A stretch of 64,000 nt of DNA from Microbacterium sp. 11MF (GCF_000383475.1 NZ_KB911459.1:262467-326466); one strand, 5' to 3'; counted from the stretch's first letter, positions 17,677 through 26,593 are shown. Numbers and translations: made by a program. The notes: generated by a model from the sequence alone, not told the origin.

Positions 17677-18626
17677 CACTCGGCCTCTCGCTGGCGCGGA
17701 TCGAGGATGCGGTGCACGAGATCGACGACGAACCCGATGATCAGGACGAGACCCGTCAGGACGAGGAGTTCCCCCTGCACCTTGACGAGATCGCGGTTGC
17801 CGGTGTCCTCGACCAGCATGCGCCCGATCCCGGGCAGGCTGAACAGCTGCTCGATGACGACCGCCCCGACCATGATCCCGGCCACCTGGACGCCCAGCAC
17901 CGTGATGACCGACAGGCCGACACTCGGGAGCCCGTGGCGCAGGAGCGCCTGCGTGCGCGTGAGCCCTTTCGCTGCGGCGGTCCGCACGAAGTCCTGACCC
18001 ATGGCCTGCAGGGTCGCCGAGCGGACGAACCGCAGCAGCACGGCTCCCTCGACGACGCCGATCGTGACGGCGGGGAGGACGAGCGCCCGGAACGCCGCCG
18101 CCGGGTCGGACCAGCCGGCCCGGGGGAACCCCTGGGCCGGCAGCCATCCCAGGGTCACGGCGAAGACGACGACGAGCATCATGCCCGCCCAGACGACGGG
18201 TACGGCGGCGAGGGCCTGCGCGCCGACCGAGACGGCGACGCCGTCCGGCCGATGCCGACGCACCGCCGCGAGCACGCCGAAGGGGAGTGCGACCAGCAGG
18301 GCGACGACGAACGCGAGGATGCCGAGGGGCACCGTCACCTCCGCTTTCTGCAGCAGCTCCGAGACGACGGGGGTGCCGGTGAGCTGCGACGACCCGAGGT
18401 CGCCGCGGAGGACGCCGCCGATCCAGGCGCCGTACTGGACGGGGAGCGGGCGGTCGAGCCCCAGCCGTTCGCGGATGCCGGCGAGCTGCTCGGGGGTGGA
18501 GTTCACCCCGGCGATCAGCTGCGCGATGTCGCCCGGCAGGATCCGGAGGGTGGTGAAGATGAGCGCGCTGGCGACGAACAGGCCCAGCACCAGCAGGGCC
18601 AGTCGCGTCAGCGCGTAGCGGATCAC
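17676..18626 (-). CDS. Peptide ABC transporter permease (DppB-like)
   Basis: 316-residue permease with six membrane helices. The N-terminal FTTLRILPGDIAQ and the loop GLDRPLPVQYGAWIGGVLRGDLGSS are the DppB signature. The EAA motif is AAKGLTRTQALLRHGLP near residue 223. Starts at GTG 18626, overlapping the binding-protein gene by 4 bases. Confidence 0.87.
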   Translation of the reverse strand: MIRYALTRLALLVLGLFVASALIFTTLRILPGDIAQLIAGVNSTPEQLAGIRERLGLDRPLPVQYGAWIGGVLRGDLGSSQLTGTPVVSELLQKAEVTVPLGILAFVVALLVALPFGVLAAVRRHRPDGVAVSVGAQALAAVPVVWAGMMLVVVFAVTLGWLPAQGFPRAGWSDPAAAFRALVLPAVTIGVVEGAVLLRFVRSATLQAMGQDFVRTAAAKGLTRTQALLRHGLPSVGLSVITVLGVQVAGIMVGAVVIEQLFSLPGIGRMLVEDTGNRDLVKVQGELLVLTGLVLIIGFVVDLVHRILDPRQREAE

Positions 18627-20131
18627 CCCTCGCTCTTGGCCAGCTCGGCGACGTTGAGGCGCTCGTTCACGTTGACCGTCGGCATCCCGCTGACGTTCGA
18701 CGCGACCGCGAGGACGGACTGACCGTTGTAGAGCCAGTCCGCCGCGTCGTCCTCGGACACGATGCGCGCGGCCTGCTTCAGCAGGTCGGCGGCTGCGGCG
18801 TCGTCCGTCGCGGCGACGGCCTCGGTGTAGAGCTTCTGGACCTCGGGGTTGTCGTAGGTGAAGTAGTAGTCCGGGTTCGCCCAGTTCTCGAAATCGTGCG
18901 CTTCGGTGTGGAGGACGAAGCTCAGCTCGTAGTCCTTGTTCACGTAGACGTCGTTGATCCAGGTGGGGAACTCGACGGGGTTCACCTTCAGGGTGATACC
19001 CACATCGCGCAGGTTCGAGACGAGGATCTGCGGAATCGTCGTGCCGTACGCGGAGGGGATCGTCAGGGTCAGGGAGAGGTTCTCCGCCCCCGCCTCGGCG
19101 AGCATCTTCCGCGCCGCCTCGGGATCGAACGGAGCGACCTCGGACAGGTCCTCGTATCCCGGGTCGAGCGAGGGGATCGGGCCGTACATCGTCTTGCCGG
19201 CGCCGAGCGCCTCGACGATCGATTTCTTGTCGATCGCCTGTCGGATGGCCTTGCGCACGCGCACATCCGCCAGCGGACCCGAGGTCTGGTTGAAGGCGAG
19301 CGTGCCCTTGTCTGTCGAGTCGCCGAGTTCGAGGGTGAAGTCGCCGTTCGCCTCGACCTGATCCTTCAGGTTCGCGTCGAACCCGGTCAGGACGTCGAAC
19401 TCACCCGCGAGGGCGCCACTGAGTGCCGCCTGATTGTCGCTCACGTAAGAGAAGACGACTTCGGCGGCCGACGACGGCGTGCCCCAATAGTCGGCGAACC
19501 GCTCGAACACGATGCTGTCGCCCTCGCGCCAGTCGGCGAGGCGGAAGGGACCGGTGCCGTTGGCCGCGGTCTTGCGGTCGATCGTGTCGCCCTCTTTGAG
19601 GACGAGGCCCGCGCGGCCGGTCAGGCTCCACAGCAGCGTCGAGTCGGGCGCCTTCAGGGTCAGCGTGATCTTCTGGCCCTCGGCCGCGATGGTCGCGACA
19701 TTGGCGAGACGTGCCGAGTCGCGGTAGGTCGGGGTGTCCCGCTCCTGCGTGAGCGACCAGACGACGTCTTGCGGCGTGAGGGGCTGCCCGTCGTGGAACG
19801 TGACGCCCTCGCGCAGGGTGAACGTGTAGGTGAGCTTGTCGGCGGAGACCTCGTAGTCGCTGGCGAGCGCCGGCACGATCTTCTGGTCGGGCGTGCGGGC
19901 GATGAGACCCTGATACACGTTGTCGATCAGGATCTGGTCGAGGGCCGATCCGGCGGTCTCGCGGATGTCGAGGTTGCCGGGCTCGAGCACGAGACGCACG
20001 TTGACGGTCGCGTCGGGGTCGGGGGTTCCCGCCGATCCGGACGGAGCGGGCTGCGAGCCGGTGCAGCCCGAGAGGAGCAGGGCTCCGGCGGCGAGGAGCG
20101 CCGTGGCGGCCAAAGCGGTGCGGCGAAGCAT
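18623..20131 (-). CDS. Extracellular solute-binding protein family 5, lipoprotein
   Basis: 502-residue binding lipoprotein that delivers substrate to the permease pair. Signal peptide with lipobox LLSGC (lipidated Cys23), then a Ser/Pro/Gly linker. GVTFHDGQPLTPQDVVWSL near residue 110 is the SBP_bac_5 signature. It is the first gene of the operon and has a GAAAGGA Shine-Dalgarno 12 to 13 bases upstream. The ligand may be peptides, nickel-chelates or sugars; context gives no further hint. Confidence 0.88.
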   Translation of the reverse strand: MLRRTALAATALLAAGALLLSGCTGSQPAPSGSAGTPDPDATVNVRLVLEPGNLDIRETAGSALDQILIDNVYQGLIARTPDQKIVPALASDYEVSADKLTYTFTLREGVTFHDGQPLTPQDVVWSLTQERDTPTYRDSARLANVATIAAEGQKITLTLKAPDSTLLWSLTGRAGLVLKEGDTIDRKTAANGTGPFRLADWREGDSIVFERFADYWGTPSSAAEVVFSYVSDNQAALSGALAGEFDVLTGFDANLKDQVEANGDFTLELGDSTDKGTLAFNQTSGPLADVRVRKAIRQAIDKKSIVEALGAGKTMYGPIPSLDPGYEDLSEVAPFDPEAARKMLAEAGAENLSLTLTIPSAYGTTIPQILVSNLRDVGITLKVNPVEFPTWINDVYVNKDYELSFVLHTEAHDFENWANPDYYFTYDNPEVQKLYTEAVAATDDAAAADLLKQAARIVSEDDAADWLYNGQSVLAVASNVSGMPTVNVNERLNVAELAKSEG

Positions 20132-20154
20132 GTGAGTGGGGGTCCTTTCGGCGT

Positions 20155-20186
20155 CGATGGGCGTCGTCGCTGACGCCGGCCCATCG
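20155..20186 (-). other. Leader hairpin of the peptide importer operon
   Basis: Inverted repeat CGATGGGC/GCCCATCG with a nested GCGTC/GACGC stem, between the putative start point and the Shine-Dalgarno of the binding-protein gene. It could be a leader regulatory structure, or a terminator for the upstream hydrolase if the promoter call is wrong. Confidence 0.4.
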
Positions 20187-20206
20187 CGGTGCTCGGTGCG
20201 CGTTAC

Positions 20207-20212
20207 AGCCTA
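20207..20212 (-). promoter_or_regulatory. -10 box of the peptide importer operon
   Basis: Minus-strand TAGGCT; start point near 20200, giving a leader of about 70 bases. No clear -35 element. Confidence 0.4.
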
Positions 20213-20234
20213 GAGTCCCGCGCGCGCAGTTCGG

Positions 20235-21179
20235 TCACCGGTCGTCATGCGCCGTGCGGATGCTCGCGGCGAGTTCGGCGGGCCGTTCCTCCTGGACGTT
20301 GTGGGCCGAATCGAGCTCGATCCGGCGGGTTCGCGGCATCCGTCGGAGGAACTCGTCGCGATCGGCGTCGGTGAGGAAGCCGCGTGTGCCGGTGACGAGG
20401 GTGACCGGTGCGGTGACGGCCGCGAGGTCGTCCCACCCTGCGGCGGAGAGGATGCCGGCGTTCGCCCGCTGTGCCTCGTCCACCGCGGCGGCCCCCGCAG
20501 GGTCGGCGGCGAGCCGGTTCGCGAGGTGGGCGAAGTGGTGCTTCCACTCCACGCGGCCGTCGGGGCGGACCCGCGAGTTCAGTGAGACGCCGCGTGCGGC
20601 GGCGTCGCGCGAGCCGCCGAGTCCGAAGCTCAGCGCGCGTTCGACGAGTTCGTCCCGGCTCGCCCAATCGACGGGGCCGGCGAAGAACGCGCGGATGGAT
20701 GACGCCGCGCCGTCCGGGTCGATCCCGGGGGAGATGTCGACGAGGACGAGGGAGCGGACGAGGTCCGGATGCCGCGCCGCGAGCGCCGCCGCCGTGAGGC
20801 CGCCGAGCGAGTGTCCGACGAGCACCTGCGGCACGCCACCGGTCCATTCGCGGATCGCGGGTTCGATGTCAGCGGCCAGGGTCCGGCCCGTGTAGCGGGC
20901 GTCATCGCGCCACGAGGAGTCGCCGTGGCCGGGAAGGTCGAGGACGAGCGCGTCCAGGCCCAGATGCAGGACGGTCGTGTCCCACGTGTGCGCGTTCAGC
21001 CCCGCACCGTGGAGGAACGTCACCGGGGGAGCGGAGCCCGAGTCGCCGAAGCGCAGCGCGCTGATCACGCGCCCGTCGCCGAGCCGGTGCGTCAGCCGGC
21101 GCACCGGTGGCACCGGGATGCCGAGGGCATCGGCCTGCGCGGGGAGGTAGGAGAACTCGTCGAAGGCGGCGTCGCTCAC
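20235..21179 (-). CDS. Alpha/beta hydrolase
   Basis: 314-residue hydrolase. HGAGLNAHTWD forms the oxyanion-hole HG motif near residue 54, the nucleophile Ser is in VGHSLGG near residue 120, and the catalytic His lies in DSAHNVQEERP near the C-terminus. An ester or lactone substrate is likely, but its identity is unknown. I prefer the GTG at 21179 because a GAGAAT hexamer lies 7 bases upstream in the leaderless arrangement; ATG 21188 (three codons longer) is the alternative. Divergent from the CMD-family gene. Confidence 0.8.
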   Translation of the reverse strand: MSDAAFDEFSYLPAQADALGIPVPPVRRLTHRLGDGRVISALRFGDSGSAPPVTFLHGAGLNAHTWDTTVLHLGLDALVLDLPGHGDSSWRDDARYTGRTLAADIEPAIREWTGGVPQVLVGHSLGGLTAAALAARHPDLVRSLVLVDISPGIDPDGAASSIRAFFAGPVDWASRDELVERALSFGLGGSRDAAARGVSLNSRVRPDGRVEWKHHFAHLANRLAADPAGAAAVDEAQRANAGILSAAGWDDLAAVTAPVTLVTGTRGFLTDADRDEFLRRMPRTRRIELDSAHNVQEERPAELAASIRTAHDDR

Positions 21180-21219
21180 GCAGACCATTCTCTCCGACGC
21201 CGACCACGACGGGCGCGGA

Positions 21220-21225
21220 TAGGGT
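21220..21225 (+). promoter_or_regulatory. -10 box of the CMD/phosphatase pair (leaderless)
   Basis: TAGGGT ends 6 bases before ATG 21232. Confidence 0.5.
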
Positions 21226-21231
21226 GACGGC

Positions 21232-21714
21232 ATGAGCGATCAGCACCGCGTGCACCTGGCCCGTGCGGCCCGCCCGGCCTACGACGCCCTCGAGGCGTTC
21301 GCGACGACGGTGGGTGACCTCGCCGCCGAGGCGGGCATCGACGCCCGACTGCGCGAGATGGCCCTCATCCACGCCTCGCAGCTCAACGGCTGCGCGTACT
21401 GCGTCCGGGTCCACTCCGATCGGGCGGCGAAGGCCGGCGTGAGCTTCGACCACCTCGCTCAGATCCCGGTGTGGCGGGAATCGAGCGTGTTCACGGAGCG
21501 TGAGCGGGCGGCGCTCGAACTGACCGAGTCCTTTGTCTTCATCCACGAGGAGGGCGTCTCGGACGAGGTCTACGACCGTGTCGGCGGCATCCTGTCCGAA
21601 GAGGAGTACGTCGCGCTCAGCTGGCTCCTCGTGTCGATCAACGCGTTCAACCGCATCGCGATCGCCGGACGCTACCCCGTGCCCGAACGGCGCGGCGCGC
21701 CGCCGACGACGTGA
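21232..21714 (+). CDS. Carboxymuconolactone decarboxylase (AhpD-like) family protein
   Basis: 160-residue all-helical protein. The redox motif HASQLNGCAYCVRVHSDRA near residues 46-64 gives the CxxC pair and downstream His of AhpD-type peroxidatic/alkylhydroperoxidase proteins. Likely a thiol-based peroxide-detoxifying or related enzyme acting in the cytoplasm as a trimer or hexamer. Its stop overlaps the GTG of the tyrosine phosphatase gene by 4 bases. Confidence 0.85.
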   Translation: MSDQHRVHLARAARPAYDALEAFATTVGDLAAEAGIDARLREMALIHASQLNGCAYCVRVHSDRAAKAGVSFDHLAQIPVWRESSVFTERERAALELTESFVFIHEEGVSDEVYDRVGGILSEEEYVALSWLLVSINAFNRIAIAGRYPVPERRGAPPTT

Positions 21715-22424
21715 ACCTCCACGACGTCCCCGGCGCCTTCAACTTCCGGGACGTCGGCGGGCTCCCCGCCGGGGCGGGGCGGACCCGATCCGGAGTCCTG
21801 TTCCGCTCGGGGAATCTCGGTCACCTCACGGCGGCGGGGAGGGAGCGGGTCACGGCCCTCGGTATCCGTCGCGTCGTCGACCTGCGGGACGACGACGAAC
21901 GTCGCAGCGAACCGTCGCGCCTCGACGGTCTCGGCATCGACACCGTGCATCTGCCCATGTACGCCGGGTCGGTCGCGTCGTTCTTCGACGACGACCTCTC
22001 GCTCGCCGATGTGTACCGAGCACTCATCGACGGCTCGGCGGCGCGCCTGGTCGAGGCGGCGCGCGCCGTTCTCGACGTGCAGCCCGTGCTCGTCCACTGC
22101 ACGGTCGGCAAGGACCGCACCGGGCTGTCGGTCGCGCTCGTCCTCGCCGCCGCGGGCGTGGACGAGGACGCCGTGATCGCCGACTACGCGCGCACCGAGC
22201 AGCTCCTGCCGCTCGGGAGGAACGAGAGCGTCCTGCGCTTCCTCCGCCACAGGTACCCGGACGCCCGGCACCTGGACGACCTCGTCACCCGGTCGCCCGC
22301 GGCCGAGCTCCGCGCCGTGTTCGACGATCTGCGACTGCGCTACGGCGGGCCGGTCGATTACCTGCAGGCGCACGGGCTCACCGAGGCGGAGATCGGCGGA
22401 CTGCGTCGTGCGCTGGTGGAGTGA
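21711..22424 (+). CDS. Tyrosine-protein phosphatase family (Y_phosphatase3)
   Basis: 237-residue phosphatase with the P-loop HCTVGKDRTG (Cys130, Arg136), the CX5R signature of bacterial dual-specificity/tyrosine phosphatases related to mycobacterial PtpB. The N-terminal FNFRDVGGLPAG and GVLFRSGNL motifs are characteristic of that group. Starts at a GTG coupled to the upstream CMD gene. A second member of the family lies at 31431. Substrate may be phosphotyrosine or phosphoinositide. Confidence 0.85.
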   Translation: MNLHDVPGAFNFRDVGGLPAGAGRTRSGVLFRSGNLGHLTAAGRERVTALGIRRVVDLRDDDERRSEPSRLDGLGIDTVHLPMYAGSVASFFDDDLSLADVYRALIDGSAARLVEAARAVLDVQPVLVHCTVGKDRTGLSVALVLAAAGVDEDAVIADYARTEQLLPLGRNESVLRFLRHRYPDARHLDDLVTRSPAAELRAVFDDLRLRYGGPVDYLQAHGLTEAEIGGLRRALVE

Positions 22425-22433
22425 CGCTCCCGG

Positions 22434-22877
22434 TCAGCGCGGGATGTACCGGCCGTCGGCCAGCCCCGCGTCGATCTCGAACCTGTTCCGCAGTGGGTTG
22501 CGCCCCGCCAGCGCGTAGAGGAGCGGCATCAGCATGCCGTAGCGGCGCCACTGCTCGCGGTGGACGCCCTCATGCGCGAGCAGCCGATCGTCGATCGGGC
22601 CGTCGCCGGTGAGGAAGCACCCCCCGACGCAGACACCGCCGCGGCCGAACGTGACCCCCGGCATCCCCCGGAACACCCACAGTCCCGCGCGCCGCTCGAC
22701 GCGGCCCGTCGACCAGAGCGTCCCCCACACGAACCCGAACGCCGTCCCGGCGAGGTAGCCGAGCCGGCTGATCGGGGAGTCGAGGAGGATGCCGGGGATC
22801 CACCGATCGAATCGGCGGCCGCGCTCGACGGCGCGCGCGGCGTGCGCCTCCCATCCCGCCGGGGGTACGGGGCTCAC
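22434..22877 (-). CDS. Hypothetical protein with HEGVH motif (zincin-like)
   Basis: 147-residue protein with one or two hydrophobic segments near residues 40-55 and the motif LLAHEGVHREQWRRYG near residue 103, an HExxH zinc-site pattern followed by an amphipathic helix. Similar small actinobacterial proteins carry misleading Fe-S oxidoreductase names; I see no cysteine cluster here. The GTG start at 22877 overlaps the arginase-family stop by 4 bases. Peptidase activity is inferred only from HExxH; the fold is small for an active protease. Confidence 0.65.
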   Translation of the reverse strand: MSPVPPAGWEAHAARAVERGRRFDRWIPGILLDSPISRLGYLAGTAFGFVWGTLWSTGRVERRAGLWVFRGMPGVTFGRGGVCVGGCFLTGDGPIDDRLLAHEGVHREQWRRYGMLMPLLYALAGRNPLRNRFEIDAGLADGRYIPR

Positions 22878-23686
22878 GCGACCGCTCCCACGAGACGGAG
22901 GATCGTGCCGAGGTCCTCGACTGCGGCGTCGCGGGTCGCCGGCGCGAAACCGGAGATCGATGCGCCGACCAGCGGCATCCGCTCGCGCAGCCGTGCGAGG
23001 GAGGCGGTCACGTGGGCCGGGTCGGCACCGAACGGGACGGGCTCGAGGAGGCCCACGATGGCGGCCGGGTCGAGGACGTCGAGGTCGATGTGCACGTACA
23101 CGGCGTCCGCTCCGGTGGCCGTGACGGCGTCGGCGAGGGCCTCCGTGTCGGCGAGGGCGTCTGCGGTCATCCGCGTGATGGGCGAGTCGGCCAGGGCGTC
23201 CGCCTCGGCGTCGTCGAGGGCGCGGGCACCCACGAGAACCGTGCGCGCGGGGGCGGCAGGCGGTGTCGGGGCGAAGGGACCCGGCTCGATCGCGGCGCGG
23301 AGGGCCATGCCGGCGAGGGCTCCCGAGGGCGACGAGTCGGGCGTGTGGAGGTCGCCGTGGGCATCGAGCCAGACCACCGTGAGGGACGGATGCCGCGCGG
23401 CCGCCGCGGCGATCGCCGGGACAGCGACGGCGCAGTCGCCGCCGATGATCACGGCGGGCTCGTCCGTGCTCTGCAGGAATTCGCCGATCGCGTCGCGGAC
23501 GCGGCTGAGGGTGCTGAAGCGACGGATGCCGGTTCCCACCGCCTCACCCGCTTCGGCGGGGACCTCGACGCGGGTCACGGCCGAGCGCGGCAGATCCTCG
23601 GCGATCGCCTCGGCCCCGTCGATCAAGCGCATCGCGCGGGACGACGGCGAACCCTGCCACTGCGGGACGACGAGGAATCGGGTCAT
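22874..23686 (-). CDS. Arginase/agmatinase family (ureohydrolase) protein
   Basis: 270-residue protein of the arginase fold. Metal-binding motifs DAHGDLHTP near residue 115 and HIDLDVLDP near residue 200 are intact, but the first ligand motif reads GGDCAV instead of GGDHS, so the first metal-binding His is replaced by Cys. That change is seen in family members of unknown or altered substrate. A strong Shine-Dalgarno GGAGGT sits 5 bases before ATG 23686. First gene of a two-gene operon. Confidence 0.82.
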   Translation of the reverse strand: MTRFLVVPQWQGSPSSRAMRLIDGAEAIAEDLPRSAVTRVEVPAEAGEAVGTGIRRFSTLSRVRDAIGEFLQSTDEPAVIIGGDCAVAVPAIAAAAARHPSLTVVWLDAHGDLHTPDSSPSGALAGMALRAAIEPGPFAPTPPAAPARTVLVGARALDDAEADALADSPITRMTADALADTEALADAVTATGADAVYVHIDLDVLDPAAIVGLLEPVPFGADPAHVTASLARLRERMPLVGASISGFAPATRDAAVEDLGTILRLVGAVA

Positions 23687-23754
23687 GCGTACCTCCGGGG
23701 GGAGCACGGCGGCGCCGGACCCGTGGGCCCGGCGCCGCGTCTCGCGTGCGGTGC

Positions 23755-24489
23755 TTACTGCTCGATCGCGCCGGCGTTGCCGCCAGTCTTCAGCGCGGCC
23801 AGGCGCGCCTCGACCTCGGTGAGCTCGCCGAGGTCCTCGAGCTGGTTGAACTGCGCGTCGATCGTCGAGGCGGCGATCTCGGCCTTGCCGGCGGCGAGGG
23901 CCTCCTGGCGGCGGACCTTGTCCTCGAAGCGGCCGAGCTCGCTGGTCGGGTCGAGCACGTCGATCGACTTGACGGCGTCGTGCACCTTGTTCTGGGCCTC
24001 GGCCGTCTTGGCGCGGGCGAGCAGCTCGGAGCGCTTCGAGCGAAGCTGGTCGAGCTTCTGCTTCATGCCGTTGAGGCCGTCCTTGAGCTTGTCGACGACC
24101 TCGGTCTGCGACGCGATGGACGGGGCGATCGCCCGGGCCTCGTTCTCCTCGCTGATCTGGCGCTGCAGGGCGATCTTGGCGAGGTTGTCGAACTTGTCGG
24201 CATCCGTCGTGTTCCCGGCGGAGCGCAGCTCGTCGGCCTTGCGGCTGGCGGCGATGGCCTTGTTGCCCCACTCGGCGGCGGCCTTCACGTCTTCGTCGTG
24301 GTCGCGCTCGAGCAGGCGCAGGTTGCCGATGGTCTCGGCGATGGCGGTCTCGGCGTCGGCGATGTTGTTCGTGTAGTCCCGCACGAGCTGGTCGAGCATC
24401 TTCTGCGGGTCCTCGGCGGAGTCGAGGAGGGCGTTGATGTTCGCCTTCATGAGGGTGGAGATGCGGCCGAAGATGGACTGCTTTGCCAT
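23755..24489 (-). CDS. pspA: PspA/IM30 (ESCRT-III-like) membrane-stress protein
   Basis: 244-residue, almost fully helical coiled-coil protein. The N-terminal amphipathic membrane-binding helix KQSIFGRISTLMKANINALLD is followed by EDPQKMLDQLVRDY, the PspA signature. It maintains membrane integrity under envelope stress. It starts at ATG 24489 with AAAGGAAA upstream. It sits directly downstream of, and on the same strand as, the TPM-domain gene, with 62 bases between. Confidence 0.9.
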   Translation of the reverse strand: MAKQSIFGRISTLMKANINALLDSAEDPQKMLDQLVRDYTNNIADAETAIAETIGNLRLLERDHDEDVKAAAEWGNKAIAASRKADELRSAGNTTDADKFDNLAKIALQRQISEENEARAIAPSIASQTEVVDKLKDGLNGMKQKLDQLRSKRSELLARAKTAEAQNKVHDAVKSIDVLDPTSELGRFEDKVRRQEALAAGKAEIAASTIDAQFNQLEDLGELTEVEARLAALKTGGNAGAIEQ

Positions 24490-24551
24490 CGGGTTTCCTT
24501 TCGATACGAGAGGTCGTGCTGTCGAGGTCTGTGAGGTGCGGCGCCGGAAGA

Positions 24552-26534
24552 TCAGAATCGGCCTCCGCCTCGTCGCGAGCGGGATCCGCCGCTGCTGCGT
24601 CCGATCGAGCCGCCGCCGAACCCGCCACCGCCGAATCCGCCACTGCGCCGCGACGACGAACCGCCGAAGCCGCCGCCGAATCCACCGGAGGAGCGTCCCG
24701 ATCCGCCGCCGCCCAGAAGGGAGCCGAGGATGATGCCGCCCAGCATGCCGCCGAAGTCGCCCCCGCCGCCAGTGTTTCCGCCGCCGGCGAACGATCCGAC
24801 GTCGCCCTGTGCGCGCTGCATCGCCTCGCCGGCCAGCGCGGCGGCACGGTGCGCGAGATCGAGGGCGCGCTCGGGATCGCTCTGCTGCAGCTGCGTCGCC
24901 TGGACGAGGGCCGCACCGGCTTCGGCGAGACGGGTCCGCGCGGTGGCGCCGACGGCGCCTCGGCGGGCGCTGATGAAGTCCTCGGCGGCGGAGACCTGGG
25001 CCTTCGCCTGCAGGAGGGTCTGCGACAGGACGCTGCGGGCACGGTCGGCGCGCTGCTGCGCGTCGCGCACCTCGCCGAGCGCGCCGTCGATCGCGGCGTT
25101 CGCCTGTTCGAGGAGGGCGACGGCGGACAGCGGGTCGCGCGCGCTGCCGGTCAGCCTCTCGCGGGCGGCGTCGAGGTTCTGGCGCGTCGACGCGATGACC
25201 GGTGCGAGGCGCGAGTCCGGGTCGGGGGTCGCGGCTGCCGCGGCGAGGTCGGCGTCGAGTTCGGTGACGAGGGCGGCCCCGCCCCGTTCGGCGTCGGCGA
25301 GGTCGGCGGCCAGCTTCTCGATCGCCTCCTGCAGGCGCGACGCCTGATCGACGGCCTGCTCCGCGGCACGGATACCGACGGCCGCCCCCGCGCCGTCGCC
25401 TGCCGCGACCTCGCTCTGGGCCTCGGTCAGACGGGCATCGGCGAAACTCAGTCGATCGCGGGCCTGCGCGGCGTTGTCCGCCACGGCGGCGAGGGCGTCC
25501 GCTCGGTAGTTCTCGCGCAGCTGCGCGAGACGGGCGTCGACACCCTCGAGTCGCGTGCCCGCATCGGCCCGCAGCTGCTGAACGCGCGCGAGGGCCTCGG
25601 GTGCGTTCTTCGCGAGATCGCGCAGCGCGTCGAACGCGTCGGCCTTCTCGGCGAGGGCCGCCGAGGCGCTCCGGCAGAGGTCGAGGATCTCGCCGTACCA
25701 GGCGCGGCGCTGCTCGGGGGAGTCGGGGACGTCGTCGTCCATCTGCTGCTGCAGCGCGAAGGCGCGGTCCAGAGAGCTGCGCGCCGCCGCGATCGCCTGC
25801 TCGAACTCGGCGGTCGCGGCATCTCCGAACTCCGCTTTCGCGAAGGCGAGTTCCTGTGCACTCGTGGTCATTGCGTCGTCCGTCTGGACGAGGGCAGCAC
25901 CGGCCTGCCGTTCGAGTTCCTCGAGCGGGATCGGTCGCGAGCCGGACGATCCACCCGCGGCGGCGCGGCGTCTGCGCACGAGCGCCCACACGAGAAGCGC
26001 ACCGAGGATCGCGGCGACGATCACCACGACCCAGATGACGCCTCCGCCCCCGCCGGAGCGGGTATCGGCGAGTCCGTCCGCTGCGGCGATGCCCGCACCG
26101 GCCCAGTCCTCCTGCTGCAGAGCGGGGAGCACGCGGTCCTGCTCGATCGCCGTGATCCGGTCGTCGGAGACGGGGCCGGACGAATCTGAGGAGAGGTAGT
26201 AGGCGCGACCCTCGGTGGCGACCGCGAGGAGGTACTGGTCCGGACCGAGGTTGTTGAGCTCGGCGGTGTCGGAGGCCCATTTCTCGGCGCTGGTCGGGCT
26301 GGTGAACCTGTCGACATAGACGACCCAGAGGTCGAGGCCCGTGTCAGCCGTGAGTCGTTCCAGGTGAGCGTCGAGGTTCGCCTCCTGCGCGTCGGTCAGG
26401 ACGTCGGCCTGATCCCGCACGCGACCGTCGCCGAGGGTGACGGGCTCGGTCGCCGACGCCGGCACCGCGAATCCCAGGGAGCCGACCAGGACCGCGAGCG
26501 AGACCGCGACGACGGACGTCAGTCGGGATCGCAT
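24552..26534 (-). CDS. TPM-domain membrane protein with coiled coil and Gly/Ser-rich tail
   Basis: 660-residue protein. Signal peptide (cleavage after ASA near residue 28), then an extracytoplasmic TPM (TLP18.3/Psb32/MOLO-1) domain to about residue 150 with VRDQADVLTDAQEANLD, a TM helix near 165-186, a long cytoplasmic helical/coiled-coil region to about 590, and a tail rich in Gly, Ser, Phe and Arg. TPM proteins with PspA neighbours are linked to membrane quality control. The architecture suggests that an outside sensor signals across the membrane to PspA. Confidence 0.85.
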   Translation of the reverse strand: MRSRLTSVVAVSLAVLVGSLGFAVPASATEPVTLGDGRVRDQADVLTDAQEANLDAHLERLTADTGLDLWVVYVDRFTSPTSAEKWASDTAELNNLGPDQYLLAVATEGRAYYLSSDSSGPVSDDRITAIEQDRVLPALQQEDWAGAGIAAADGLADTRSGGGGGVIWVVVIVAAILGALLVWALVRRRRAAAGGSSGSRPIPLEELERQAGAALVQTDDAMTTSAQELAFAKAEFGDAATAEFEQAIAAARSSLDRAFALQQQMDDDVPDSPEQRRAWYGEILDLCRSASAALAEKADAFDALRDLAKNAPEALARVQQLRADAGTRLEGVDARLAQLRENYRADALAAVADNAAQARDRLSFADARLTEAQSEVAAGDGAGAAVGIRAAEQAVDQASRLQEAIEKLAADLADAERGGAALVTELDADLAAAAATPDPDSRLAPVIASTRQNLDAARERLTGSARDPLSAVALLEQANAAIDGALGEVRDAQQRADRARSVLSQTLLQAKAQVSAAEDFISARRGAVGATARTRLAEAGAALVQATQLQQSDPERALDLAHRAAALAGEAMQRAQGDVGSFAGGGNTGGGGDFGGMLGGIILGSLLGGGGSGRSSGGFGGGFGGSSSRRSGGFGGGGFGGGSIGRSSGGSRSRRGGGRF

Positions 26535-26593
26535 CGGTGGGTCCTCCGGGAGTCGCTCGGTGAGTCACTCGGCGGTCGTAACCGCTTGTCGCG

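Noticed and set aside
24483..26189. Sense-looking long frame opposite the TPM gene
   Set aside because: The minus-strand protein has signal peptide, TPM domain and TM helix in order; the plus-strand frame has none.
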